Under the pieces are notes generated by a model. It was not told the DNA's origin and ran no database searches. It worked only from the letters and a program-made list of their open reading frames with translations. Position numbers and translations under genes: made by a program. A stretch of DNA of 64,000 nt from Larkinella sp. C7 (GTDB taxonomy: Bacteria; Bacteroidota; Bacteroidia; Cytophagales; Spirosomataceae). Shown here in pieces: positions 17,711-25,579 of the stretch (the first letter of the stretch is position 1; every line of letters starts with the position of its first letter). The DNA lies in the NCBI RefSeq assembly GCF_006149005.1, contig NZ_VBSL01000001.1, positions 682,001-746,000 of the forward strand, written 5' to 3'.

Positions 17711-17976
17711 ACGAGTACCCGATTGCCGACCGAATATAGATAAACGACACCTTTCCTGCCACGAATTGCGCGAATTGTAGACGAACGGTAACGAATCGTC
17801 GCCAAATGACTCTTTTCAGCGCCCTAACTACACTCGTCGCCAGCCCCTTGCTGTATCTGTTGGGAACCGGCGCATTGGGCGACAATCCCGGCAGGCGGTT
17901 TTTCCCGTGTTTACCTTTGAAGCGTCAATTCCGACTAAAACAACAACTACGAACGAACCGCTTCGGCGCTACCACC

Positions 17977-18339
17977 ATGAAAATCAATCCACACTACCGT
18001 TTGGCGCTATTCGCCACTGCTTTATTCCTGTCTTTGTCGGCTTTCAGCTTTGGTCAGGGACGGCAACTCCGTCAGTCAACCTCACCCCGTCAGGGCTTCT
18101 GGGTCGTGGAATCCCAACCGAAGCAGAACTGCATCGTGTTTTTCTACAACGATGACAACCAGCTCATTTACAAAGAAAATCTGGCGAAAAAACGACTCAA
18201 TCTCAAACAGGCCAAAACCCGGGAGAGTCTGAATGCCGTGCTGGAACAGGCTTTGCAACAATGGGCCATTTCGCAACAACCGGGTGGCGCGGCCATGCCA
18301 GCCGATCAGCAATGGCTCGCGACGGAGTTTCGAAAATGA
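17977..18339 (+). CDS. Small exported protein of unknown function
   Basis: The frame is open from 17806, but the ATG at 17977 is preferred because it starts a clear signal peptide (HYRLALFATALFLSLSAFSF, cleavage near GQG). The mature part is about 95 residues. It contains the segment GFWVVESQPKQNCIVFFYND, then NQLIYKENLAKKRLNL and a helical LNAVLEQALQQW. Similar small proteins, with the pattern WVVEsn...IVyFYn...LIYkE, recur in Cytophagales, but I know of no assigned function. A hairpin begins one base after its stop codon. Confidence 0.75.
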   Translation: MKINPHYRLALFATALFLSLSAFSFGQGRQLRQSTSPRQGFWVVESQPKQNCIVFFYNDDNQLIYKENLAKKRLNLKQAKTRESLNAVLEQALQQWAISQQPGGAAMPADQQWLATEFRK

Positions 18340-18340
18340 G

Positions 18341-18399
18341 GTGAGATAAGAGATGAAGGACGCTCCCCTCAGCCAGCAAGCCTTGGTCTCTTGTCTCAC
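18341..18399 (+). repeat. Stop-codon-proximal hairpin
   Basis: GTGAGATAAGAGATGAAGG at 18341-18359 pairs with CCTTGGTCTCTTGTCTCAC at 18381-18399, with 18 of 19 pairs as RNA when two G-U pairs are allowed. The loop is 21 nt. The left arm starts one base after the TGA of the preceding gene. It belongs to the hairpin class described in the findings. Confidence 0.75.
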
Positions 18400-18433
18400 G
18401 TCTTTACTATAATTTGGTTAAATTGGTTCGAGT

Positions 18434-18474
18434 CCCCCGGCATGGGCAGTTTGCTCCGGGCCGGGGGCTTTTTT
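18434..18474 (+). terminator. Intrinsic terminator
   Basis: CCCCCGGC at 18434-18441 pairs with GCCGGGGG at 18460-18467, followed after one C by six T (18469-18474). It terminates transcripts coming from the small exported protein gene, before the permease. Confidence 0.7.
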
Positions 18475-18560
18475 GTGCGAAATAATCACTCAATTGCCAG
18501 ACGGGGAGTTGAATTGGTGTTCGTAATCCGTATTTTCGGACTTCGATCCATCCGTTCTTC

Positions 18561-19877
18561 ATGCAAACCGGCCTTTCCGTTCCCGCAACCCGCACCGAAA
18601 TCCTGGCGGGTGTTTCCACGTTTCTGGCAACCATGTACATCATCGTGGTCAATCCGGCGATTCTCAGTCAGGCCGGTTTGCCGTTCAGCGGGGTGCTGAC
18701 AGCCACGGTTTTGCTGTCGTTTGGGTGCAGTGTGATGATGGGCCTGTATGCCCGCAACCCGATGGTGGTGGCGCCCGGTATGGGCCTCAACGCCTTTTTC
18801 ACCTTCACTGCCGTCAAGGGCATGGGCATCCGCCCCGAAGTGGCGCTGGGAGCCGTTTTCTGGGCGGGCATTCTGTTTTTGATCCTGTCGCTTTTCAACG
18901 TCCGGTCGGCCATTGTCAGGATCATTCCCAAACCGCTGCGGTATTCGGTCTCGGCCGGTATTGGCCTGTTTATCACCCTGATTGGGTTTGAAAATGCGAA
19001 GTTTATTGTGGCTAATCCGGCCACGCTGGTCAGCATCGCCAGCCTGAAAGACCCAATCATTCTGACGTTTATTTTCGGACTTTTCATCACCAGCGTTCTG
19101 GTCATCCGGCAAGTTCCGGGGGCCATTATCATCGGTATTCTGCTCACTACCCTGGCCGCGTTGCCCATTGGCCGGTGGTGGGGCGATGCGTCGGCGGTCA
19201 ATTTCGGGCAAAAAACACTGGTCAATTTTCAGGGTCTTTTTGCCGCCCCGGATTTCAGTCTGATCGGCAAACTGGATCTGGTCAACTCCCTACAATGGTC
19301 GCTCTGGCCGGTGATTTTTGCCTTTGTTTTTACGGACTTGTTCGACAGTCTGTCCACCTTCGTGGGCGTGGCCGAAGCCGCCGATCTGTACGACGAAGAC
19401 GGAAACCCGCGTAACCTCAACCGCTCGCTGACGGTCGATGCCGTGGCCACGACGATGGCGGGCTTGCTCGGCACCAGCCCCGGAACGGCCTACATCGAAT
19501 CGGCGGTGGGCATTGCGCAGGGCGGGCGTACGGGTCTGACGGCCATTGTGGCGGGTTGCCTTTTTCTGCCGTTCCTGTTTCTGTCGCCGTTGCTGTCGGT
19601 GATTCCGGCTATCGCCACCGCCCCGGCGCTGGTGCTGGTCGGTGCTTTCATGATGAAACCGATTACCAAAATCAACTGGGGTCGGCTGGACGATGCCTTA
19701 CCGGCCTTTCTGGCGCTGGTCCTGATTCCGTTCAGCTACTCGATTACGCAGGGAATTATCTGGGGATTTCTGATGTGGACGGTCGTAAAACTGGCCATTG
19801 GCCAATCAAAAGAGGTGCCGGTCGGCTTATTACTTGTCGATTTATTCTGCATTCTGGCACTCTTTTCCGGACACTGA
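18561..19877 (+). CDS. NCS2-family purine base permease (AzgA/PbuG-like)
   Basis: A 438-residue inner-membrane transporter, probably a proton symporter for adenine, guanine or hypoxanthine. It shows about 12-14 hydrophobic segments and the AzgA-type motifs near the N-terminus: EILAGVSTFLATMYIIVVNP and MVVAPGMGLNAFFTFTAV. A central motif FVFTDLFDSLSTFVGVAEAA and then GTSPGTAYIESAVGIAQGGR are the substrate-site regions of the family. Length is normal. The terminator at 18434-18474 isolates it from the gene before. Together with the exported nucleosidase at 20354 it suggests purine scavenging. Confidence 0.93.
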   Translation: MQTGLSVPATRTEILAGVSTFLATMYIIVVNPAILSQAGLPFSGVLTATVLLSFGCSVMMGLYARNPMVVAPGMGLNAFFTFTAVKGMGIRPEVALGAVFWAGILFLILSLFNVRSAIVRIIPKPLRYSVSAGIGLFITLIGFENAKFIVANPATLVSIASLKDPIILTFIFGLFITSVLVIRQVPGAIIIGILLTTLAALPIGRWWGDASAVNFGQKTLVNFQGLFAAPDFSLIGKLDLVNSLQWSLWPVIFAFVFTDLFDSLSTFVGVAEAADLYDEDGNPRNLNRSLTVDAVATTMAGLLGTSPGTAYIESAVGIAQGGRTGLTAIVAGCLFLPFLFLSPLLSVIPAIATAPALVLVGAFMMKPITKINWGRLDDALPAFLALVLIPFSYSITQGIIWGFLMWTVVKLAIGQSKEVPVGLLLVDLFCILALFSGH

Positions 19878-19880
19878 TGG

Positions 19881-20324
19881 TCACGGAAGCACGGCCACCA
19901 GTTCCACTTCCACCAAGGCCGTTTCTTCGTACAGCCGTTGAATCTGCACCCAGGTTGCCGCCGGGAAATCGTTGTTATAAAACTTCTTACGAACGTCGTT
20001 GTGCTTTTTCATTTCCTCGATGTTGGTCGTGTATAAATTCTCTTTGACCACGTTCTGAAAAGTAGCCCCGTAAAAAGCCAGTGTTTTTTGAAGACCATTG
20101 TACACGTTCGTCAGTGCAGAAGCCGCTTCGCCCCCGCCCACGGTTCCCGAAATGTAAATGGTTTTGCCGACCCGGACGGCCTGCGCATAGCCCGCTCCAT
20201 CCTCACCGGCTTTCCCAAAATGAAATTTCTGTTTTTCAATTGCATTCTGGCTGGATTGTGCGTTGACTTCATTAAAAACAACGGTCGAAAGCATGACAAG
20301 AATAGAAATGGCAAGTTTTTTCAT
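19881..20324 (-). CDS. Exported RidA-like (YjgF/YER057c) protein lacking the catalytic Arg
   Basis: A 147-residue Rid-superfamily protein with an N-terminal signal peptide ending VNAQ. RidA members hydrolyse reactive enamine/imine intermediates in the cytoplasm. This one should be periplasmic. The core YISGTVGG, the ALTNVYNGLQKTLAFYGA helix and the C-terminal VEVELVAVL strand are conserved. In E. coli RidA the catalytic arginine sits in FPARS; here the aligned segment is FPAATWVQ, so that arginine is alanine. It probably lacks imine deaminase activity and may bind a ligand instead. It converges with the permease, with only 3 bp between stop codons. Confidence 0.88.
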   Translation of the reverse strand: MKKLAISILVMLSTVVFNEVNAQSSQNAIEKQKFHFGKAGEDGAGYAQAVRVGKTIYISGTVGGGEAASALTNVYNGLQKTLAFYGATFQNVVKENLYTTNIEEMKKHNDVRKKFYNNDFPAATWVQIQRLYEETALVEVELVAVLP

Positions 20325-20353
20325 CGTATTTTAGTTGTTTAACCCCAAAGAGT

Positions 20354-21208
20354 ATGCCGCATAAACTATACAAAATGATTCGTTTAAACAAATTTCTGAT
20401 TTTGGGATGGTTCGTAATCGGACTTGTCGTCGGCACTACGCCTATTCAGGCCCAGCGGTATAAACCCCGTCCGATTACGGCCTTACTCGGCGCTTTCGAC
20501 GAAGAGGTGAAGCTGGTACAGAAATCCCTCAAGAAACCGAAAAGCCGGACGCTCAACGGAATTCACTTTATGACCGGGCGGATCAATGGTCACAAAGTCG
20601 TGATCGCCGAAACCGGAATTGGAAAGGTCAATGCTGCCATGACGACGGCATTTGTGCTGGCCTATTTCAAACCGGAACGGGTGCTTTTTACGGGAATCGC
20701 GGGTGGCACCAATCCCGACCTTCAACCCGGCGACATCGTGATTGCCCGGCAAACCGCCCACCACGATTACGGTTACATTACGTTTCAACAACAGAAAACG
20801 AATCAAACCCGCAACGCCATCACGAAAGACCTGAACCCAACGTACTTTCCCGCCGATTCACTCATGATGCTGGCGGCACAGGAAGCCGCGAAAACCGTTC
20901 CGTTTGAGAGCATTCCCTCCACCAAACGGCCACCGTCGGTTGTGGTAGGCACGGTGGTGACGGGCGATGTGTTCGTTTCGTCCGACGAAAAAGTGGCCAG
21001 TCTCTGGTCGGAATTCAAAGCTGACGCTACCGAAATGGAAGGCGCGGCTGTGGCGCAGGTTTGCTACCAGCAACAGGTGCCGTGTCTGGTGATCCGGAGT
21101 TTGAGCGACAAAGCCAACTCCAACGCCCGGCAGGATATGCTCACGTTTTTCAAGATTGCCGCCCGAAATTCGGCCAATCTGGTGATGACCATTGTGGGAA
21201 AGTTGTAA
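20354..21208 (+). CDS. Exported MTA/SAH nucleosidase
   Basis: A nucleosidase of the PNP/UDP family that splits adenine from methylthioadenosine or S-adenosylhomocysteine. The catalytic residues match the E. coli enzyme: GAFDEEVKLV (first Glu), DATEMEGAAVAQVC (second Glu) and SLSDKAN (Asp). A signal peptide is present (FLILGWFVIGLVVGTTPIQ), so it acts outside the cytoplasm, which is unusual for this enzyme. The start may be the first ATG at 20354 or the internal ATG at 20375; both keep the signal. It is divergent from the RidA-like gene, 29 bp away. It probably releases adenine for the nearby NCS2 permease. Confidence 0.88.
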   Translation: MPHKLYKMIRLNKFLILGWFVIGLVVGTTPIQAQRYKPRPITALLGAFDEEVKLVQKSLKKPKSRTLNGIHFMTGRINGHKVVIAETGIGKVNAAMTTAFVLAYFKPERVLFTGIAGGTNPDLQPGDIVIARQTAHHDYGYITFQQQKTNQTRNAITKDLNPTYFPADSLMMLAAQEAAKTVPFESIPSTKRPPSVVVGTVVTGDVFVSSDEKVASLWSEFKADATEMEGAAVAQVCYQQQVPCLVIRSLSDKANSNARQDMLTFFKIAARNSANLVMTIVGKL

Positions 21209-21308
21209 TCCGATCAGGATTTGAAAACCGTGCCTGGTATCAGATTTAGATAACGGCTTTTGGTCTCTTCGTGCCGACAGTTAACAGTCAGAAGTCGCCG
21301 GGATGAAA

Positions 21309-22052
21309 TTACAGGGTAAGAATGGTTTGGAAACCGTCGCGCAAAATGCCCAGATCCGAGCCGATGGCCAGGCAGGAAAAACCGGCTTTTCGCAGTTCCG
21401 GTACGTCGGCCGGGTTTCGCACCAGAATTCCAGCCTCTTTCCCGTTCTTTTGGGCCGCCTGGCTCACCCGCGCCAGGGCATTGGTAAATGGTAGGGACGG
21501 TTTGGATGGGCAACGCACGGCTAGATCCAGTTTCAGATCCGCTGGCCCCACAAAAAGCACATCGACCCCCTCAACTTCAGCGATCGCTTCGGCATTCATA
21601 ACACCTTCATAGTCTTCCAGTTGGGCCATAAAAACCGGAACGGACTGTTTCTCAATGGCTTTGGAGGCACGCAACCCGTAGTCATACGCCCGCACCGAAC
21701 CGGAATAGCCGCGGGTTCCGTGGGGCGGATAGCGCATGGCGGCCACGCAGGCTTCCGCCTGCGCCGGAGTCGAAACGCGGGGGAGCATAATTCCCGACGC
21801 ACCCCAGTCCAGCGCCCGGGCAATCAGCACCGGATCGAGGCTGCCCACCCGGACCATGAGCGTAACATCCGGGTTTCGGACGGCCTGCAAATTCGCCAGC
21901 AACCCGCTTTCCGTCAGACAGCCATGCTCCAGATCGAACAGCAGCCAGTCCAGCGAACACGCTCCGGCCAGCTCGGCAATAACCGGCGAACCCGTTGACA
22001 ACCAGGTCCCCAAACCCAGTCGACGGACATTTTTCTTTTCGAAGGAATTCAT
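21309..22052 (-). CDS. HpcH/HpaI-type class II aldolase
   Basis: A 247-residue metal-dependent aldolase of the HpcH/HpaI family, which cleaves 2-keto-3-deoxy or 4-hydroxy-2-keto acids to pyruvate and an aldehyde. It shows SLDWLLFDLEHG (His43 as base region), LMVRVG with the pyruvate-binding Arg68, AQLEDYEGVMNAEAI with the metal-binding Glu, and VDVLFVGPADL with the metal-binding Asp. Its start codon overlaps the stop of the upstream kinase gene (ATGA at 22049-22052), which suggests translational coupling. It is the last gene of locus 2. The likely role is cleavage of a sugar acid released by the locus; the exact substrate is unknown. Confidence 0.92.
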   Translation of the reverse strand: MNSFEKKNVRRLGLGTWLSTGSPVIAELAGACSLDWLLFDLEHGCLTESGLLANLQAVRNPDVTLMVRVGSLDPVLIARALDWGASGIMLPRVSTPAQAEACVAAMRYPPHGTRGYSGSVRAYDYGLRASKAIEKQSVPVFMAQLEDYEGVMNAEAIAEVEGVDVLFVGPADLKLDLAVRCPSKPSLPFTNALARVSQAAQKNGKEAGILVRNPADVPELRKAGFSCLAIGSDLGILRDGFQTILTL

Positions 22053-23143
22053 AAATCAGCGATCGTTTTATGGCCCTGCAAACCCAGCATCGCCGTTCGA
22101 ATCCGGTCTTTGGTGAAGCTTTTCAGGGATTGTCCCGACGATCCGGCTCCGATCAGGAAAAAATCGTCCTGCCGGTCGAAGTAACCCGCTCCCACCCGAA
22201 TAACGGCTTTGACAATCATATTCCGAAGCAGATGCAGCCAGAAACGCGGCAGGAATTGTTCCGGCAATTCCCGGATGGTCTGATAACCCGTCAAAACCGC
22301 CTTGATGAAGTCGCCGGAATGAAAACAGGCCAGCAAAGCCAGGTCGTCCGTGGGGTCACCCGAAACCGTGTCGTCCCAGTCGATGACGGCTTTTAGTTCG
22401 TCCGGCGTTCCCAGCATGTTCCACAACGCCAGGTCTTTGTGAACCAGACAACCGGTTTTCAACGCCAGCAAAGCGTCATTTTTATCGACAAGATCCTGTA
22501 AATCCAAGCTTTCTTCGTCGGTCAGAAACTGGGCATTCGTCAGAAAATCCAGATGCCGTTCCCAATTCAGCCGGAAATAAGCGCGGTACGTTTCGTGTAA
22601 ACCGATTAACCGACCGGTTTTTCGAAGCAACGCCGGATCAAAAGGGCCGAAATTGTCAGGTGAAATTTGCTGCCAGCGGGCCAGATTGACTCCAATTTCG
22701 TGCGCAATAGCAGGTTCGTTTAGCGCCCCTTTTTTGCGTAACGCGTTCAAATCCGGCGCATCGATAAACGCCAGAATCTGGTACGCAAAAGGCACCTTGG
22801 ATCGGGACGCATCGACGGCAAAAACCGGGGGCGTCGGCACCCCGGTTTGGCGAACCTGATCCAGAACGGCAGCTTCCACCTCCATGTAATCGTCTTGCTC
22901 CGGCCCGTTTTCCAAGCGCAGAAAATAGGTTTCTCCGCGATGCGACGCCAGATACGTCAGGTGATTTCCCTGACCGCCCGCCGGTTGCAGCGTAAAGGAA
23001 GAATCCCCAAAATAGGTTTGCAAAACCGTTCGCAAAGCGTCTTCTACGTCCTGATCCGGTACGGAGGCATGTGGCGTTATCAGACTGTAAAAAGCAGAAG
23101 GCCGGTCGCATTTCCAGTAATAAATCTGTTGCCGATTCGCCAT
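22049..23143 (-). CDS. APH-fold phosphotransferase (sugar or small-molecule kinase)
   Basis: A 364-residue kinase of the aminoglycoside phosphotransferase family (PF01636). The nucleotide-binding loop region is LQPAGGQGNHLTYLAS, the catalytic loop is HKDLALWNML (His235, Asp237, Asn242), and the metal-binding DFG-equivalent is VIDWDDT (Asp255). The family includes antibiotic kinases, homoserine kinase II and sugar or choline kinases. Its place inside a glycan locus, overlapping an aldolase, argues for a catabolic kinase rather than resistance. Compared with choline or homoserine kinases it has no diagnostic motif I can name. Confidence 0.85.
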   Translation of the reverse strand: MANRQQIYYWKCDRPSAFYSLITPHASVPDQDVEDALRTVLQTYFGDSSFTLQPAGGQGNHLTYLASHRGETYFLRLENGPEQDDYMEVEAAVLDQVRQTGVPTPPVFAVDASRSKVPFAYQILAFIDAPDLNALRKKGALNEPAIAHEIGVNLARWQQISPDNFGPFDPALLRKTGRLIGLHETYRAYFRLNWERHLDFLTNAQFLTDEESLDLQDLVDKNDALLALKTGCLVHKDLALWNMLGTPDELKAVIDWDDTVSGDPTDDLALLACFHSGDFIKAVLTGYQTIRELPEQFLPRFWLHLLRNMIVKAVIRVGAGYFDRQDDFFLIGAGSSGQSLKSFTKDRIRTAMLGLQGHKTIADL

Positions 23144-23150
23144 TTTGTTT

Positions 23151-24386
23151 TTAGTTCTTAGCCTCTGCTTTGGCTTCCAGCGATTGACTAATCACCTGTT
23201 TGGCTTTGGCGTTCGGCGTTACAAAACCGCCTTTCAGAACATCTTCTTCCGTAAACCGGGCCAGCAGAATTTCTCCGCCCGTACTGCGTTTCCGGCCCCG
23301 GTCGTAGGAAATATACAGGGTGCCGTCGGGTGCCTGAACACCATCGGGATACGTTACCATATTCCGTTCATCCAGCAACAAACCGCCCTGCCAGGTCTGC
23401 CCGTCGTCGTCGGAAAGATACGCCGTCAGGTGCGACCGGGCGATTTTGCCATCCACTTTGGCGTGCTTGACCAGCAACAACCGACCCGATTGCAAACGGC
23501 GGATAAAATGCCGGGCGTTGGTGTTTTCAATCGCCGACTTCTGCGGTTCCGACCAGGTTTTCCCCTTGTCGTTCGAGTAGCTTTCCCAAAGTCCTTTGGC
23601 CGTGCGGGTGGTCAGCCAGAGTGTGCCGTCGCGCCGTTCGACGATGTGCGATTCGTCGTAGTCGGGCTGCGGAAACCGGACCCCGCCCCGGCGTTTCCAG
23701 GTGCGACCTTGATCGCTGGAAACGAAGACGTTAGCCATCCGGAGCGAATCCAGTTCGTGGTGCGCTTCCCGATACGGAGAAGCCGGGTCCATCGCGATGA
23801 TTTTCTCCCGGTTCCAGAGCGAAATCACCAGCAGCCAGTCGCCGTTGGCCAATACGGTGGGTTTGTTCAGGGAGCAGCCGTGCCAGATTCGTTGCGGTTT
23901 CGACCAGGTGGGTTTGTCGCTGTCGGGGTTGTTGCACATGGTGTACCAGTTACCGGCACGACCGTCGAAAAACGTCATCGATTGGTCGAAGAAAAGCCAC
24001 AGCCGACCGCGCGGATCGGTCCACAAGGTTCCGACAATGGCCCGGCGGCTTTCGCCCAGCGACGCATCGTGCGGATCAATCACGGCACGCGGTTTCGACC
24101 AGGTTTTGCCGTTGTCATCGCTGGTGGTCAGCGCAAAAAATGCTTCTTCGTTGTCACCACCGCCCACCCAACAGGCCCAAAGCCGTCCTTTGGGCGTTCG
24201 CTCGAGGCCAATGGTCATGTTGAAATCCAGCCGGTCCGGATCGTATTCTGACGACGGAGCCGTATTGACAACCGGTGGCACCAGGGCCGGATCGACCGGT
24301 TTTTTCGTCTGCGCCCGAAGCGAAAAAGCCCCCATCGACAAGCTGATTGCCAGACAAAAAAACTGTACTCTACACAGGTGATTCAT
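23151..24386 (-). CDS. BNR-repeat sialidase-like glycosidase 1
   Basis: A roughly 411-residue exported six-bladed propeller protein of the exo-alpha-sialidase-like class. A start at 24386 gives a good signal peptide (CRVQFFCLAISLSMGAFSL); the open frame continues to 24410, which would overlap the upstream gene. Four Asp-box repeats are visible: TSDDNGKTW, SSDQGRTWKR, SNDKGKTWSE and SDDDGQTWQG. The segment GLERTPKGRLW takes the place of the canonical N-terminal FRIP arginine motif. Many annotated members of this group are not proven sialidases, so the substrate remains open. It is the second of two paralogous genes in the operon. Confidence 0.82.
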   Translation of the reverse strand: MNHLCRVQFFCLAISLSMGAFSLRAQTKKPVDPALVPPVVNTAPSSEYDPDRLDFNMTIGLERTPKGRLWACWVGGGDNEEAFFALTTSDDNGKTWSKPRAVIDPHDASLGESRRAIVGTLWTDPRGRLWLFFDQSMTFFDGRAGNWYTMCNNPDSDKPTWSKPQRIWHGCSLNKPTVLANGDWLLVISLWNREKIIAMDPASPYREAHHELDSLRMANVFVSSDQGRTWKRRGGVRFPQPDYDESHIVERRDGTLWLTTRTAKGLWESYSNDKGKTWSEPQKSAIENTNARHFIRRLQSGRLLLVKHAKVDGKIARSHLTAYLSDDDGQTWQGGLLLDERNMVTYPDGVQAPDGTLYISYDRGRKRSTGGEILLARFTEEDVLKGGFVTPNAKAKQVISQSLEAKAEAKN

Positions 24387-24393
24387 CCCATCG

Positions 24394-25566
24394 TTACCTA
24401 AAATCTGCATACGGTATTTTCATGAAATAGTGCCGAATACCGTCTTCCATTGCGAGATAGAGCACTTTTTGGGCGTCGTCGGCAAAACCGTCGGGGTAGC
24501 AGATCATGGCCGGATTGTGTTCAATTTTCTCCATCGTGGCGGTATTCTCAATGGTCGCCAGCCGGATTTTTTTTGACCAGGTTTTACAACCGTCTTTAGA
24601 AACCCAAAGCGACACTTCGCTGCGATCTTTGCATTGGTTTCCGATCAGCAAAACGGTTTGTCCGACCTTCAACAACATGATTTTTGAATTTCCATTGGGA
24701 ATATCGCTCGGGGCAACTTTGGTCCAGGTGCGACCAAAATCCCGGCTTTCGGTTCGGTACAGGACGCCGGTTCCGGAAGCCCGCATCAGCATCACCAGAT
24801 GTCCGGTTGCCACTTCAACCGTGTTGGGTTCCCAGAGCATCCCCAGATCTTCGCGCTTGTGATAGCCGTGCATTTCGATGTTTTTCCAACCCGGCTTGCA
24901 AACCAGCGCCGAGACGCAGAACGGCCAGTTTTTGCCCTCAATCAGCTTCTGACGGCTAAATTTCTGGGTAAACCCGTCGGCCTGTTCCTGACAGAAAGCG
25001 GAGAAAAACCATTCGCCGTTGGACATCACAAAGCCGCGTCGCAGCGTAAAACTGCTGGCGAATCCCGGCAAACTCACCGGCTCCGTCCAGGTTTTTCCGG
25101 CGTCGGTACTGACGGTCGTAAAAGTTTTCAGGTTGTTGTACCAGCTTGGCGCGTCGAAGGTATTGACCGGCACAAACACGGTTTTATCGGCCACAAACAG
25201 TTCCGGCGACCAAACCGCCCGGGTCGGATGTTTCAGAAACGGTTCCGGCGACGACCAGGTTTTGCCTTCGTCGGTGCTGCGGGTGGCAACCACAAAATTG
25301 CCGTTGTCGGGTTCCCAGGGGCCACCCGTGTAGTGCAGACAGAGCAGCGAGCCGTCGGGCATCCGTCGCAAAACCGGCTCCCGCGACCAGCCATCGCCAT
25401 TTTTCCTGAAATCGTTGATCAAAACCGGCGGATAGGCAAACACCAGGCCGTTAAGTTTCACCTCGCTTTTCTGGGCTTTCAGTTGAAAAGCGGAGCCCAA
25501 AAGGAGCAACAGGACCAGAAACCGTCGGATATGGGACGAACGTATTTTCATCGAATTAAAGAACAA
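24394..25566 (-). CDS. BNR-repeat sialidase-like glycosidase 2
   Basis: A 390-residue exported propeller protein paralogous in architecture to the next gene. It has a signal peptide (FLVLLLLLGSAFQLKAQ) and Asp-box motifs RSTDEGKTW, VSTDAGKTW, ESRDFGRTW and VSKDGCKTW. The segment REPVLRRMPDGSLL resembles the substrate-arginine blade of sialidases. It begins 13 bp after the susD stop, so it is in the susCD operon. Two differing propeller glycosidases in one locus suggest either two linkages or a two-step removal. Function beyond glycan processing is inference. Confidence 0.82.
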   Translation of the reverse strand: MFFNSMKIRSSHIRRFLVLLLLLGSAFQLKAQKSEVKLNGLVFAYPPVLINDFRKNGDGWSREPVLRRMPDGSLLCLHYTGGPWEPDNGNFVVATRSTDEGKTWSSPEPFLKHPTRAVWSPELFVADKTVFVPVNTFDAPSWYNNLKTFTTVSTDAGKTWTEPVSLPGFASSFTLRRGFVMSNGEWFFSAFCQEQADGFTQKFSRQKLIEGKNWPFCVSALVCKPGWKNIEMHGYHKREDLGMLWEPNTVEVATGHLVMLMRASGTGVLYRTESRDFGRTWTKVAPSDIPNGNSKIMLLKVGQTVLLIGNQCKDRSEVSLWVSKDGCKTWSKKIRLATIENTATMEKIEHNPAMICYPDGFADDAQKVLYLAMEDGIRHYFMKIPYADFR

Positions 25567-25579
25567 ACAAGTTAGAAGA

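Noticed and set aside
18425-18441. GGTTCGAGTCCC looks like a tRNA T-loop
   Set aside because: The flanking bases do not form a T-stem, and no acceptor, D or anticodon arm is found; the C-run belongs to the terminator stem.
22049-23143. Aminoglycoside resistance kinase
   Set aside because: The APH fold is shared by many kinases, and the operon context is catabolic, so resistance is not supported.
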